A stretch of DNA of 64,000 nt from Sorex araneus (GCF_027595985.1 NC_073304.1:47533137-47597136); one strand, 5' to 3'; counted from the stretch's first letter, positions 1 to 9,806 are shown. Program-made: numbers and translations. Notes: generated by a model not told the origin, from the sequence alone.

Positions 1-154
1 GTATTTGTAGTACAGATGATGGATAAAGAATTAATGTTTAAAATGTGAAGATTATCCAAAAGAAAAAGGTAAAAACACAAAAATGACAAATAATATGGAC
101 AAAATATGCCATAGCAGAATGGAAGTCTAACCTTTAGAATAATCAAGTCGTTAA

Positions 155-282
155 TCCCTAGAGCCCCATATGATCCCTCCAAGCACTTCCGGGACAGGTC
201 TCTGAGCACAGAGCCAGGCATAAGCCTTGAGGCACCTCTGGGTGTGGCTCCAAGACCAAAAATAAACAAACAAAAAAAGATT
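155..282 (+). repeat. Older-subtype shrew tRNA-headed SINE, 5'-truncated
   Basis: The tRNA-like head is missing. The body shows the family's middle (agagccccatatgatccc), then gagccaggcataagcc, then the end ggtgtggctcc and an A-rich tail. The older subtype ends in ggtgtggcccc rather than the young subtype's gtgacccaaaaagc. It is diverged and not functional. Confidence 0.75.
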
Positions 283-294
283 GATTAAGTAAGA

Positions 295-378
295 GTTGGA
301 GAGAGAGTAGAGGGTTTACAGCACTTGCTTTGATTGCAGGCCACCCCAGTTCAGTCTCCAGCACTGCATGTGGTCCCC
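295..378 (+). repeat. Older-subtype SINE, left part (split by LTR)
   Basis: Left half of a SINE: head gagagagtagagggtttac, B-box-like ttcagtctccagcactgc, then tggtcccc. It continues at 1439 after an LTR insertion. The gtcccc at 373-378 is repeated at 1439-1444, showing that the LTR landed inside the SINE. Confidence 0.75.
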
Positions 379-1438
379 TGTTGGAATCTAGCTCTAAATA
401 TGTTAGGCCTGACTTTGGTTTGTCCTTTCTCCCCTTGCCACTAGGAGCTTAGGTATATCGATCACACCCATCAAAGTTATGTTCATACAGTCAAAAGAGT
501 AGAAATAAGCCTGGTATGGCAATTTAAAGATAATCAGTGTATGGATGCAATAGATTTTTTTCTTACTGCATCACTTTAATTTGGATTTTTAACCTGATGT
601 ATTTTAACAGAAATTTGACTCTTCCTGTTTTAGTTTGTGCGCCCTTTTGATTTCCTGTAGATTAGAATTATGTTTTATTTTGTATAACACTTATGCTGTA
701 AAATTTGACTGAATTCTTATGGGATAATGTTAAGTAAGAATCATTTGTTAGCGTATTATATATATACATATATATATATATATGAACAGTTAGAATAATG
801 GATTTGTAAATTCATAGTACCTGTAATAACTATCCTTCTGGTATTGGGTTTTCAGTTATATGGCAAAGTATTTTTGATGAGTTAAATCTATGATTTTATA
901 TGTATGAGTGAGATATTGTCTTTCTCCTGTCTTCCTGTCTTTTGAATAGTTTAGTTTATAGCCATGTCTTTTTGTATGGACAGAGGAAGACATTTGATAT
1001 TATGCCTTTGCAATTGAGATTTAATTGGCTTTGAATATTATTAATTCCCGGGCATCTGTTTTCTTGACTGTAGCCTTGGTTGCCCTCAGTTCCTAGCCCT
1101 CTTAATCTTGTTTCTGGGGGCCAGATCCACCGAGAGAGATCGGGGAGAGACAAGGGGGAGGAGAGAGAGAAGCCAGAGAGAGGCAGCAGTTGGGCAGTAG
1201 ATCCAGAGAGAGGCCGGAGCTGGGAGTGTGGGAGATGAGAAAGTTTGAAGATTGAATAAACGGTAACTAATCAGCAACCAGCTTGGTCCTCGTTCTTCCT
1301 TCGCCTGTCCTTGACCACCGGCCGTCCTGATCCAGTCCACACACTGCGGTTCCAGAGCACCGAACACGGGTGGTGAGACAGAGCCGCCCGGAGAGCCCGC
1401 GAGTGCACTCACCCCTTGGCGCTCTTTAGTTTTTTACA
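379..1438 (+). mobile_element. Solo endogenous-retrovirus LTR (family A, copy 1)
   Basis: About 1060 bp, starting TGTT and ending TACA, flanked by the 6-bp duplication gtcccc (373-378 and 1439-1444). A poly(A) signal AATAAA lies at 1255-1260, followed by a GC-richer R/U5-like part. No internal retroviral sequence or primer-binding site follows, so this is a solo LTR left by recombination. Two more family copies lie at 8102 and 11888. Copy 1 differs from them in the middle (no ccaaagtgcc block), suggesting a different subfamily. ERV class is not assigned. Confidence 0.8.
756..785. repeat. TA-rich microsatellite
   Basis: Alternating TA/TATA tract inside the LTR at 379-1438, probably a later expansion. 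Confidence 0.8.
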
Positions 1439-1500
1439 GTCCCCCAAGCACCACCAGGGCTCATTCCAGCCATGAAGAGGTCCTGAGAACCGTCAAGTGT
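1439..1500 (+). repeat. Older-subtype SINE, right part (split by LTR)
   Basis: Continuation of the SINE at 295-378: gtcccccaagcaccaccagg and onward. The 3' end is diverged and no clear A-tail is left. Confidence 0.65.
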
Positions 1501-2440
1501 GCTCTGATCCACTCCTACCTTCTAAGTAAACACAAATGAAAAGTGCAGTGAGGCAGCTATCAAATAAGTAAAAATTTAAGTCTGCCTATCTCTGTGGGTG
1601 GAGACAACATGGATCAGCTCTGTCAAGGTGGGGAAGAGGACTTTTTGTTAGAAAAATCACAGAGTAATTTGGATAGATTTATTGATGTTGAGAATATGTA
1701 TTTTCTATGGGGCTGCATTTTCGTGCCAAGTTGTATAGAGCCTAGAAACCCTTACACAAGGACTCTAAGAGTCACTCAAAGGAAGTTCAGCGTAGCACTG
1801 ATACCAATGGCAATTGGTATCAAGAGACCACATTGGTGTCTATTCTCGGGAGAGTGAACAATAGTTGGTGGTGTTATCATACTAATTTGCTGGCCATGTG
1901 GTCTAGAGTCAGACTTCCTTTTATCCTTTCTTTTGCCTTGTGAGGAGGACAATAGTACCCATCTGATAAGAAAAGCTCTTTGTGTGCATGAAATGAGTCT
2001 ATAATGTTAAAAAATTGAACAGGGTGAAGCAGAAAATAAAAAATCTTCATAACAGCAACTTCATCAGAACAATAGGAGTAATATGCAGCTAAATAATCAA
2101 TGCTAAGCATGTCACCTAATGTGGGTTCAGTCTGAGTCCCCCAACATCTTTGGGGTGACTCTGGTTATCCCCAACATGGCAGGGCCTTAGCAGCACCACG
2201 TCTTTGAGCCCTGGCATTGAACATTATCAGGAAGTGACACCTGGACCCTCTGAACTCTCTAGGGAGACCCAATTCCCCCAAAAAATGTGAAGGGGGAAAA
2301 GGAAGTCACAGGAATGTATACACAGCACAAAGCCACAAATGTTGAAAGCCATCAAAATATACTGGGTAATATCTGAGCACATGCACATATGTTCCAGAAT
2401 TGTACAAACATGCACAGGAATAAAAAACACCAAATTTTGG
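1501..2440. other. No gene seen; mostly unassigned sequence
   Basis: Open frames of 60-90 codons here have no recognisable protein features. A small inverted repeat, gataccaat-ggca-attggtatc, lies near 1800-1821. The stretch 2106-2220 has a weak SINE-like look but cannot be assigned. Confidence 0.5.
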
Positions 2441-2575
2441 GTAATGATTCCTTTTAATCATTATCCCATCTTAAAATGACATCTTATTTTACTCTTCTTT
2501 TTTTTTTTTTGCTAAGAATAAGAATAAAATAAGATCTCATTTTAAGATGGGATAATGATTAAAGGGAATCATTAT
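2441..2575. repeat. Large imperfect inverted repeat (hairpin)
   Basis: The left arm (about 2441-2498) and right arm (about 2516-2575) are reverse complements over ~57 bases with about five mismatches. Both contain atcattatcccatcttaaa or its complement. The spacer is ~17 bases, mostly a T-run. No TSD is evident. It could be a foldback element, the relic of an inverted template switch, or two opposed copies of an unknown repeat. Confidence 0.85.
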
Positions 2576-2607
2576 TCAAAATAAGAATATAAACAAAAAT
2601 AAGAGTA

Positions 2608-2752
2608 AACAGGTTGTGGTGCTTGCCTTTTATGTGGCTGGCCCTGGTTCAATCCATGGAACTAAATTATATCTGGTACCCCAAGAACTACCAGTAGTGA
2701 TCCTTGAGCGCCTCTGGGTTTGCCTGAAAACTCGAAACAAAACAAAATAAGT
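2608..2752 (+). repeat. Older-subtype SINE, 5'-truncated
   Basis: Contains gtgcttgccttttatgtggc, ggttcaatccatgg, the tggtaccccaagaactacca region and a degenerate A-tail (aaacaaaacaaaataa). Diverged. Confidence 0.7.
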
Positions 2753-3510
2753 GGAGGGCAAGGAGATGAACAGACACTTCCCCAAAGAAGACATATGATA
2801 GCCTGTAAGGATATGAGAAAGTGTTCAATGCCACTTAACCAGGGAGAGTCAAATCAAAACTATGATATATCACCTTACCCCAGTGTGTCAGAGTCTATAA
2901 ATGGTAACGTTGGCAAGAGTGCAGTTGAAAGGAACCTTAATTTACTATTGGTGGGACTGTTGTCTATGGAAAACATTGTGAAGATTTTTCCAAAAAGTAA
3001 GAATAGATTTCCATATGACCCAGTGATTCCAATACTTGGAATCTACTCTGAAAATACAGAATGTTAATTTTAGAAGATATGTGCATACCTATGTTTATTG
3101 CAGTGCTAAGTACAAAAGCTAGGATATGGGAAGAACCCAAACATCCAACGGTAGATGGATGAACAAAGAAGTTGCACTAGACATATACAGTGGAGTGCAG
3201 CTATCAGAAATGCTGGATTCCCTGTAGCCTGGCTAGAGTATCTTGTTCCACCACATTTAGAGTGAGGAAGACAAATACTGGATGGTCTCACTCACCTGCT
3301 AGAGAGAGAGACAAAACAAGGGAATAGATCATATGGAAACACTGGGTCTTAGATTACAAAACTCAGCTTACCAAGCAGTGGGAGGAGGCCTGGGGGAAAG
3401 ACACAAATGGTGTAGAGGGGACATTATGGCAGTGGTGGAGGGTCTTGGGTGTTGTTGGGACAAAATAATTTTGTATATCAAATCATAAACATTGTACTTA
3501 GTCCTATACG
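2753..3510 (+). mobile_element. Ancient L1 3' end (ORF2 C-terminus and 3' UTR)
   Basis: The translated frame at 2720-3067 holds L1 ORF2 C-terminal similarity (residues such as YDISPYPSVSES and RFPYDPVIPILGI), followed by the L1 3' region: aacccaaacatccaacgg, gatggatgaacaaag, and a UTR with cagtggtggaggg. 5'-truncated and broken by stops; not functional. Confidence 0.75.
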
Positions 3511-3794
3511 AAGTTGGGGATTTTCCCTTCCCTTCTACTTTCCAGTCAACCTTTATATTAAAAACAAACAAAACCCTATACGCATTTATACTTTTGTAAC
3601 CTTGTTATGTAAAAGTAGTATACAAACTTTTTTGAAATAAAAACAAAACTTGGGACCTTGAGCATGTAAGATATGAATTCCACTTTTTTGAGCTATTTCT
3701 CTGTCTGAAACGTGAGTTGTTACAGCATAATTCAGAAAAATCCCAAAGCACGGACTTGAAAACGCAGGAGGAAGCTGAGGTTGGGCTGTCCCAG
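3511..3794. other. Nothing recognised
   Basis: AT-rich sequence without clear gene or repeat signature. Confidence 0.5.
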
Positions 3795-4110
3795 TGCGCT
3801 TGGATTGCTGTGACAGAACAGACTGGGTGGCTTTCAAAAGCACATTTATTTCTCAGTTCCCAATCTGGAATTCAATCAATGTTCTAGGCTATGGATTTTC
3901 GTGGGGGCCGTCTGAGTTCTGATTGCTTTCTTTTCTCCTCCCAACCCATTTTTTCACTTGGTGGAGGGGGCAAGTAAGCTTTCTGCATCCTTTTTTAAGA
4001 ACTCTAACCCATGACCAGGGTTCTCTATGTCCTCAGTACCTAATCAACTTCCCAAGGTTTCACTTCATAATATCATCACCTTGGTTGTTGGGATTCCAGC
4101 ATGTGGTTTT
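3795..4110 (+). repeat. Ancient mammalian interspersed repeat (family not named)
   Basis: Pattern familiar from many mammals: gactgggtggctttcaaaag, atttatttctcagttccc, then near the end taatcaacttcccaagg and catcaccttggttgttggga. I recognise the layout but cannot safely name the family. Highly diverged. Confidence 0.5.
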
Positions 4111-4890
4111 GTTTTTTTTGTTGTTTTTTATTAAGTCCATCTAAAAGGAAGAAGGAAATAAGGGAAGACTTCAATGCTAATCTCTAGTTGCTTTAACTTC
4201 CTAGTCAAACTCACGTTTATTTTTTTAATGCTTTCCTGAATAGAATTTTTGGTCTGTATTTTTTCTGAATAACCTTCTTGAATTCCATTACATCATTATT
4301 CTCTTAGAGGAGGTGTTTCTTTGACCAATCCTTTTGGTGTTTTGGTCTTTATCCCAAACATTCCTATGGCATTAATTTTCTTATGCATTTTGAATTAGTA
4401 TATTAAAAAATAAGTGATAGATGATCAAAGCACCACAAAAAACATTTTTTTAAAGTTGGTCTTTTTTTTTCTCTCACAATGAAGTAGGTTGGGTTAGATT
4501 CACTAGTTTCACTTTAACTTTTGCCTAACCTATTATTTCTACATCAAAAGGAAGCTAAAATTTACTTGCTTGACATAACTTCCCAAAGCAGAGCAAAACT
4601 GGGACCAAAACACCTGCATGTGGTTTTGAAAGATATATAACCATTAGAAAATAGCAGTAGCCAAAAGGTTGTTTTTATACTTCAGAGTGGTTATACCCAT
4701 TCTTATTTAAAGAGCCATTTACGGTGTTTACCCCCAAGTTAAGCTGCTAGAACATATCCACAGAAATTTGGTATATCTGGGGACTGGGGCCAGAGAATCA
4801 GGGTTATACCTAGAAAAGTACCATGAGAATCTTAGAGGAATGGTTGCCATCCTTGCATGTAGAGTGCCTTCTCTCAGAAGCTGCTCACTT
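4111..4890. other. No gene or clear repeat
   Basis: AT-rich with short T-runs. No coding frame with recognisable features. Confidence 0.5.
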
Positions 4891-4907
4891 TCATACATGA
4901 GATTCTT

Positions 4908-5081
4908 TTTTTTTTTCTTTTTAGGTCACACCCGGCAATGCACAGGGGTCACTCCTGGCTCATGCACTCAGGAATTACTCCTGGCCATGCTCAGGGGACC
5001 ATATGGGATGCTGGGACTCGAACCGGGGTTGGCCGTGTGCAAGGCAAATGCCCTACCTGCTATGCTATCACTCCAGCCCCA
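4908..5081 (-). repeat. Young-subtype shrew SINE, complete, with TSD
   Basis: Read on the minus strand it starts ggggctggagtgatagcata, has the pol III B-box-like ggttcgagtccc, and ends ggtgtgacc plus A-tail (T-run on + strand). It is flanked by a ~17-bp TSD differing at one base (4891-4907 tcatacatgagattctt; 5082-5098). Poly(A) tail and long TSD are typical of L1-driven retroposition. Confidence 0.93.
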
Positions 5082-5202
5082 TCATACACGAGATTCTTAA
5101 CCACAGCCCTGCAGTTTATATTCTTAAATAATTAATTTTTCTCAAATCCATCTTCTAAAATTTGTAGCTTCCAATTTACTTGATTATTCAAGTAAATTAT
5201 TA

Positions 5203-5328
5203 TATATGGGGGCTGCACCCAGCAGTGCTCAGGGCTTAGTCCTGACTCTATACTCAGGAATCACCCTGGGCAGAGCTCACAGAACAGTATGTGAACCCAG
5301 CAAGCCATATGCAGAAGTGCCTTAAACT
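5203..5328 (-). repeat. Older-subtype SINE
   Basis: On the + strand: gggggctgcacccagcagtg, ctcagggcttagtcctgact, gtgaacccagcaagccatat. This is the reverse complement of the older subtype, diverged and without a clear TSD. Confidence 0.75.
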
Positions 5329-5350
5329 TTAATTTTAAAAAAACATTCTG

Positions 5351-5549
5351 AGGGGGGCTGGAGCGATAGTGCAGCAGGTAAGGGCTTTGCCTTGCATGCG
5401 GTAGACCCAGGTTCGATTCCCAGCATCCCATATGGTCCCCTGAGCACCGCCAGGAGGAATTCCTGAGTGCATGAGCTAGGAGTAACCCCTGTGCATTGCT
5501 GGGTGCGATCCCAAAAGCAAAAACAAACAAACAAACAAACAAACAAATG
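5351..5549 (+). repeat. Young-subtype shrew SINE, complete, with TSD
   Basis: Head ggggctggagcgatagtgca, B box ggttcgattcc, body catcccatatggtcccctga, end gtgcgatcccaaaagc and an (AAAC)n tail. TSD aaaacattctg at 5340-5350 and 5550-5560. Confidence 0.93.
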
Positions 5550-5560
5550 AAAACATTCTG

Positions 5561-5872
5561 TTTTTTTCAGGCACCGTGATTTCTATCAATTCAGTTTTGA
5601 CTGCGGTATCATAGTGTGCAATAGTATATGTACTTATAGAACTGCCATACTAGACCCCGCACCAGGGTGTCCAGATCCTATACCTTTTCCCCCAAGATCC
5701 CACCCCCTATTGCCACCCCCTCCCCTCCATGCCACTGCCCTCCTTAGTCATTTCGATCATAGTTCTATTGATTGGAAATCAGAATTTAAATTACCAGAAC
5801 TTTTATAACCAGTTCGCACTTTATTGTGAGGAGCAGCCTTTAGTGGTGAATGCACATTAAAAATCGCCTAGG
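5561..5872. other. Unassigned; possible L1 3' UTR-like part
   Basis: A C-rich stretch near 5690-5740 (ccacccc-type) resembles antisense L1 3' UTR G-tracts of this genome, but the match is weak. No gene seen. Confidence 0.35.
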
Positions 5873-6050
5873 GAGGGGCCTGAGGGATAGTACAATGAGT
5901 AGGGTATACTGCTCTCTGAGGTCGACCCGGTTTCAATCCTGGGCATCAAGTTTGGTTCCCTGAATCCTCCAGGACTGATCCCTGAACTCAGAGCCAGGAG
6001 TAAGCTCTGAGCAGCCACTGGGTATGGGCCCCCCAACAAAAACAAAACCA
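5873..6050 (+). repeat. Older-subtype SINE, near complete
   Basis: Head ggggcctgagggatagtaca, ggtttcaatcctgggcatca, end actgggtatgggccccccaa and tail acaaaaacaaaac. Confidence 0.85.
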
Positions 6051-6312
6051 TATAGGAAGGTCTTTGGATTTTGAAAAACGATTTCTGCAGTGCTTCCATA
6101 GTTGAGATCCATTTTGCTGGAAAAGACAAATGATTATGGCCCATTCAGGTAACTGAGATACCAAATATTTAAGAAAAATTAACAAAATTGAAGAGCGTCA
6201 CCAAGATGAACAGGGTACTAACCCTTGGCAAATGCATATTGAATTCAATAAACTAAAGATAATTTGTTTTTTTCTGAAAATACTTTGAAAAATTTGAGGG
6301 AAAATAATTCCT

Positions 6313-6450
6313 TGAGGGCGAGGGAGAAAGATCAGCATGCTTTGCATAAGGGAGCACTTCCTCAGTCCTTGGCATCATAGCCCTCTCCCCAAAGCACTGT
6401 ACCAGGAGTCATCTCTGAGCACTGGCCAGATGTGGTTAAAACAACAACAG
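6313..6450 (+). repeat. Older-subtype SINE, internally shortened
   Basis: Shows gggagaaagatcagcatgct, then cactgtaccaggagtcatct, ending gatgtggttaaaacaac. Diverged. Confidence 0.7.
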
Positions 6451-6770
6451 CTATAGAATAGTAATAGAGTGCTATGCAAAAGAACATGAAAGATTTTAGA
6501 AATTTAGAACATTTTTCTGAAAGGAAAAGCTTCAGTAGTAGATTAATTCACAGAGTGACTGTAATAGAAGACTAAGTTAATGAACTAGAAGATTACACGA
6601 GGAATTCTTCCAAAATATGGTATGAAGGGATAATAAAATAATGAGCTCTGGTAAATGAAAATTAACATCCTAGAACTAAAAATTTTTCACAATTTTGTTA
6701 TGTTCCTTGGCAGAAGTGGATGGTCAAGAAGTTAAGTGCATGAAAAATTTTGTAGTGATGGAGAAGGAAT
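6451..6770. other. Nothing recognised
   Basis: Spacer between a SINE and the TSD of the monomer element. No gene seen. Confidence 0.5.
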
Positions 6771-7130
6771 CATCGCTATTTCTTTTTTTTTTTTTTTTTT
6801 TTTTTTAAAGAAATATTTTATTGAACCACCGTGAAAACAAAAAAAATACAAAGCTTTCAGGTTTAAGTCACAGTCAAATACTGATTAAACCACCATCCCT
6901 TCACCAGTGCACCCGTTCCACCACCAAGAACCCCAATACACCCCCCTCCCACCCCACCCCCATCTAAGTAGTTGATGATATTCCCATTATTCTCTCTATA
7001 TATTGAGTACATTTCATATTTCCATACAGAACTCACTATTGTTGATTGGAAATTTTCCCCAACAATCAGGCCTGCTGAATAAGCATCATCTAATAATTTC
7101 TCTTCCTTGGTAAAAGTGAAGACTTTGAGC

Positions 7131-7158
7131 CCGCGCGGCCGCGATAGCGGCCGCGCGG
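7131..7158. repeat. Perfect 12-bp-arm GC palindrome
   Basis: Arms ccgcgcggccgc (7131-7142) and gcggccgcgcgg (7147-7158) around gata. Each arm contains a NotI-type octamer gcggccgc. It lies exactly between the monomer array and the L1-like 3' part. Confidence 0.95.
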
Positions 7159-7181
7159 TTTTGGGTTTCTAATACTTTAGC

Positions 7182-7959
7182 TCAGTTCACAGTCAAAATG
7201 GATGGCTGCAAGAATCTGCTCTGGTGCCAAAATGGGTTAGGAGACCTCAGGATCACAGTCAGTAGGCGGGAGGCTCTGCTTCTCGTGCCGCGGCTCTTGG
7301 TTCATCTCTGGGCGGAAGGCGCGCCGGGAACACCTCCCCTCCCAGGATCACCTACAGGCTACGTCACTAAAGAAAGTCCTACCTCCTGGTGGAGGGGTCT
7401 TAGAGGGTGGCTCTCACCGCGTGGCTGCTGCCGCTGCCGCCATTTTCGCTCAGAAAAATGGGGTGGAGAGGAAAAAAATCCCTCCCCGGGCTGCACGAGG
7501 TTGTAGTTCAGTTCGCAGTCAAAATGCATGGCTGCAAGAATCTGCTCTGGTGCCAAAATGGGTTAGGAGACCTCAGGATCACAGTCAGTAGGCGGGAGGC
7601 TCTGCTTCTCGTGCCGCGGCTCTTGGTTCATCTCTGGGCGGAAGGCGCGCCGGGAACACCTCCCCTCCCAGGATCACCTACAGGCTACGTCACTAAAGAA
7701 AGTCCTACCTCCTGGTGGAGGGGTCTTAGAGGGTGGCTCTCACCGCGTGGCTGCTGCCGCTGCCGCCATTTTCGCTCAGAAAAATGGGGTGGAGAGGAAA
7801 AAAATCCCTCCCCGGGCTGCACGAGGTTGTAGTTCAGTTCGCAGTCAAAATGCATGGCTGCAAGAATCTGCTCTGGTGCCAAAATGGGTTAGGAGACCTC
7901 AGGATCACAGTCAGTAGGCGGGAGGCTCTGCTTCTCGTGCCGCGGCTCTTGGTTCATCC
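7182..7959 (-). repeat. Tandem array of 326-bp monomers (about 2.4 copies)
   Basis: Units about 7182-7507, 7508-7833 and 7834-7959 (partial). Units 1 and 2 look identical over nearly all their length; even unselected 65-codon frames repeat exactly at a 326-bp offset. CpG-rich, unlike the AT-rich surroundings. Confidence 0.95.
7360..7446 (-). promoter_or_regulatory. Candidate monomer promoter motifs (CRE-like, YY1-type)
   Basis: tacgtcac at 7360-7367 (complement gtgacgta, CRE-like) and gccgccatttt at 7436-7446 (complement aaaatggcggc, the YY1 core). Both recur 326 bp on, at 7686-7693 and 7762-7772. YY1 sites are known in L1 5' UTRs. Activity is inferred. Confidence 0.55.
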
Positions 7960-8101
7960 CATCGCTATTTCTTTTAAGGAGAACAAAACAAAGAAATAGA
8001 AATTCGGGAGACAACATGGGGAATTTTTAGTTTTTAAAGCCTAAGTTGAAAATGTATAGGCAGACATCCTAGTGGGAGAAAATATTTGCAAAGTACATTT
8101 C

Positions 8102-9520
8102 TGTAGGATATCATTGGTTTGTCCTTTCTCCCTTGCCACAAAGAGTTTAGGTTTATCTGGTAATAATCTCTAAACATTTTAAGACAACATTGGTATGTCC
8201 TGTTCCCCTTGCCACAGGAAGCTTAGGTTTATCACAGTACTCCCGAGGCACTGCCATTTCACCGAGTTTATCTTTAAACTCCTCCCCATGCTTTCTTCCC
8301 CAACCGGCTATCACCTTTTCCCCCTAATCAGACTCTGTTAACTTGTAAGGTCAGATTCCTCAGAAATCTATGATTTTATGTGTATGAGTGAATTGTACGT
8401 ATTGTCTTTCTCCTCTCTTTATGTCTTTTGAAAAGTTTGGTTTAAAGCAATGTCTTTTTTGTATGGACAAAGAAAGAGTCAATATTATGCTTTATAACTT
8501 GGGATTTAATTGTCTTTGAATATTATTCATTCCCGGGCATCTGCTTTCTCAACTTAAGCTTCAGTTTCCCTTAGTTCCTAGCACCCCAAAAACAGGGTCC
8601 TGACAAGGGACTGAAGGGACAAAGGGCAAGCTGTGAGCTACCCTGGCATCGATATGGGCCAGGCCAAAGTGCCACGATTCTTTTTTTTTTAAATTAATTA
8701 ATTTATTTTTAATTAGTGAATCACCGTGAGGGCACATTTATAGATTTATACACTTTTGTGCTTATGCTTCCCTCATACAAAGTTCGGGAACCCATCCCTT
8801 CACCAGTGCCCATTCTCCACCACCAGTAAACCCAGCATCCCTCCCACCCTCCCCAATCCCATCTTTCCCCACCCCACCCTGCCACTGTGGCAGGGCATTC
8901 CCTTCTGTTCTCTATCTCTAATTAGCTGTTGTGGTTTGCAATAAAGGTGTTGAGTGGCCGCTGTGCTCAGTCTCTAGCCCTCATTCAGCCCACAACTCCC
9001 TTCCCCCACATGGCCTTCGACTACATTATAGTTGGTGATCTCTTCTCTGAGTTGCCCTTTCCCCAGAATGTGAGGCCAGCCTCCAAGCCATGGAGTCAAC
9101 CTCCTGGTACTTATTTCTACAATTCTTGGGTGTTAGTCTCCCACTCTGTTATTCTATATACCATAGATGAGTGCAATCTTTCTATGTCTGTCTCTCTCTT
9201 TCTGACTCATTTCACTCAGCATGAAACTTTTCATGCCGATCCAAAGTGCCACGATTCTTAACGATAAGTTAAGAGTTTGATCATGGACAAATGCTGTCAT
9301 GATCCAAAGGTAACGACAAAACTAGGACCCTGCTAGGCATAGAAAAGACTAATCTGGACTGAGCACTGTAGTTTGAGATCAAGATGACCCCAGGAGAGCA
9401 ATTCTATAAGTTTAATGTATCTCTTACAGTGCCCATACAAAATGACTAATATTATGAATGTATGCTTGTTGGACTAAAGAAAGGAGTAATGCGCCCCTAG
9501 ATGGTTTACACACATTTCAG
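8102..9520 (+). mobile_element. ERV LTR (family A, copy 2), truncated and interrupted
   Basis: Starts tgtaggatatc like the sense start of copy 3 (tgtaggataac). It shares blocks with copy 1 (tgattttatgtgtatgagtg, ttcccgggcatctg) and copy 3 (ccctggcatcgatatgggcc, ccaaagtgcc, atggacaaatgctgt). It is split by an L1 fragment at 8683-9240. The R/U5 part seen in copies 1 and 3 is absent, so the 3' end is lost near 9520. Confidence 0.75.
8683..9240 (-). mobile_element. L1 3' end, 5'-truncated, with TSD
   Basis: T-run, then the reverse complement of the shrew L1 3' region: ttagtgaatcaccgtgaggg, ccatcccttcaccagtgccc, gagtgcaatctttctatgtc. A perfect 19-bp TSD ccaaagtgccacgattctt occurs at 8664-8682 and 9241-9259. 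The insertion splits an LTR. Confidence 0.93.
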
Positions 9521-9589
9521 AGAAGAACAGATATTGAGAAGGTATGAGTAATTCAGAAGATAAAATACAAAGTCAACCCCATTTAAACT

Positions 9590-9806
9590 ACGGAGAGTAT
9601 CCCGTCCACACAGCAGAGCCTGGCAAGCTACCCGTGGCATACTCGGTATGCCAAAAACAGTAACAACGACGGTCCTCATTCCCCTGATCCTGAAAGAGGC
9701 CCCAATATGCCATCGGGCTACACTAGCACGCGACAGGGACAAATGGAGATGTTACTAGCGCCCACTCGAGCAAATTGATAAACAACAGGATGACAGTGAT
9801 ACAGTG
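9590..9806 (+). mobile_element. Short internally deleted RTE derivative
   Basis: Two RTE regions are joined. 9593-9696 matches the RTE 5' region (minus strand of 30241-30370; shared gagagtatccc, agcagagcctggcaagctac, aaagaggccccaatatgcc versus aaagagcccccaatacggc). 9697-9806 matches the RTE 3' end (minus strand of 27310-27400; shared gacagggacaaatggaga). It ends gacagtgatacagtg. All coding sequence is missing. TSD not identified. Confidence 0.88.

Larger units (their letters stand above)
6787..7959 (-). mobile_element. GC-rich tandem-monomer retroposon with L1-type 3' end (ORFs absent)
   Basis: A ~1173-bp insertion flanked by the 16-bp TSD catcgctatttctttt (6771-6786 and 7960-7975). On the minus strand, 5' to 3', it has ~2.4 tandem monomers of 326 bp (7959 to ~7182), a perfect GC palindrome (7131-7158), ~330 bp resembling an L1 3' UTR with a G-rich tract and gtggttcaataaaat, and poly(A). 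Monomers carry an exact YY1-type site and a CRE-like site, as expected of L1 5' UTR promoter monomers. ORF1 and ORF2 are missing. It could be an internally deleted L1 or a composite non-autonomous element comparable in layout to SVA. Frames of 100-140 codons here are artefacts of the repeats. Confidence 0.85.

Noticed and set aside
4938..5135. Recurring short frames such as WQCTGVTPGSCTQE or HTWQCTG
   Set aside because: They are the shrew SINE translated in different frames, found at every young copy.
7407..7832. 141-codon frame and similar ones at 7198-7999 as a gene
   Set aside because: They are repeats of the 326-bp monomer read on both strands, inside a retroposon, without any domain.
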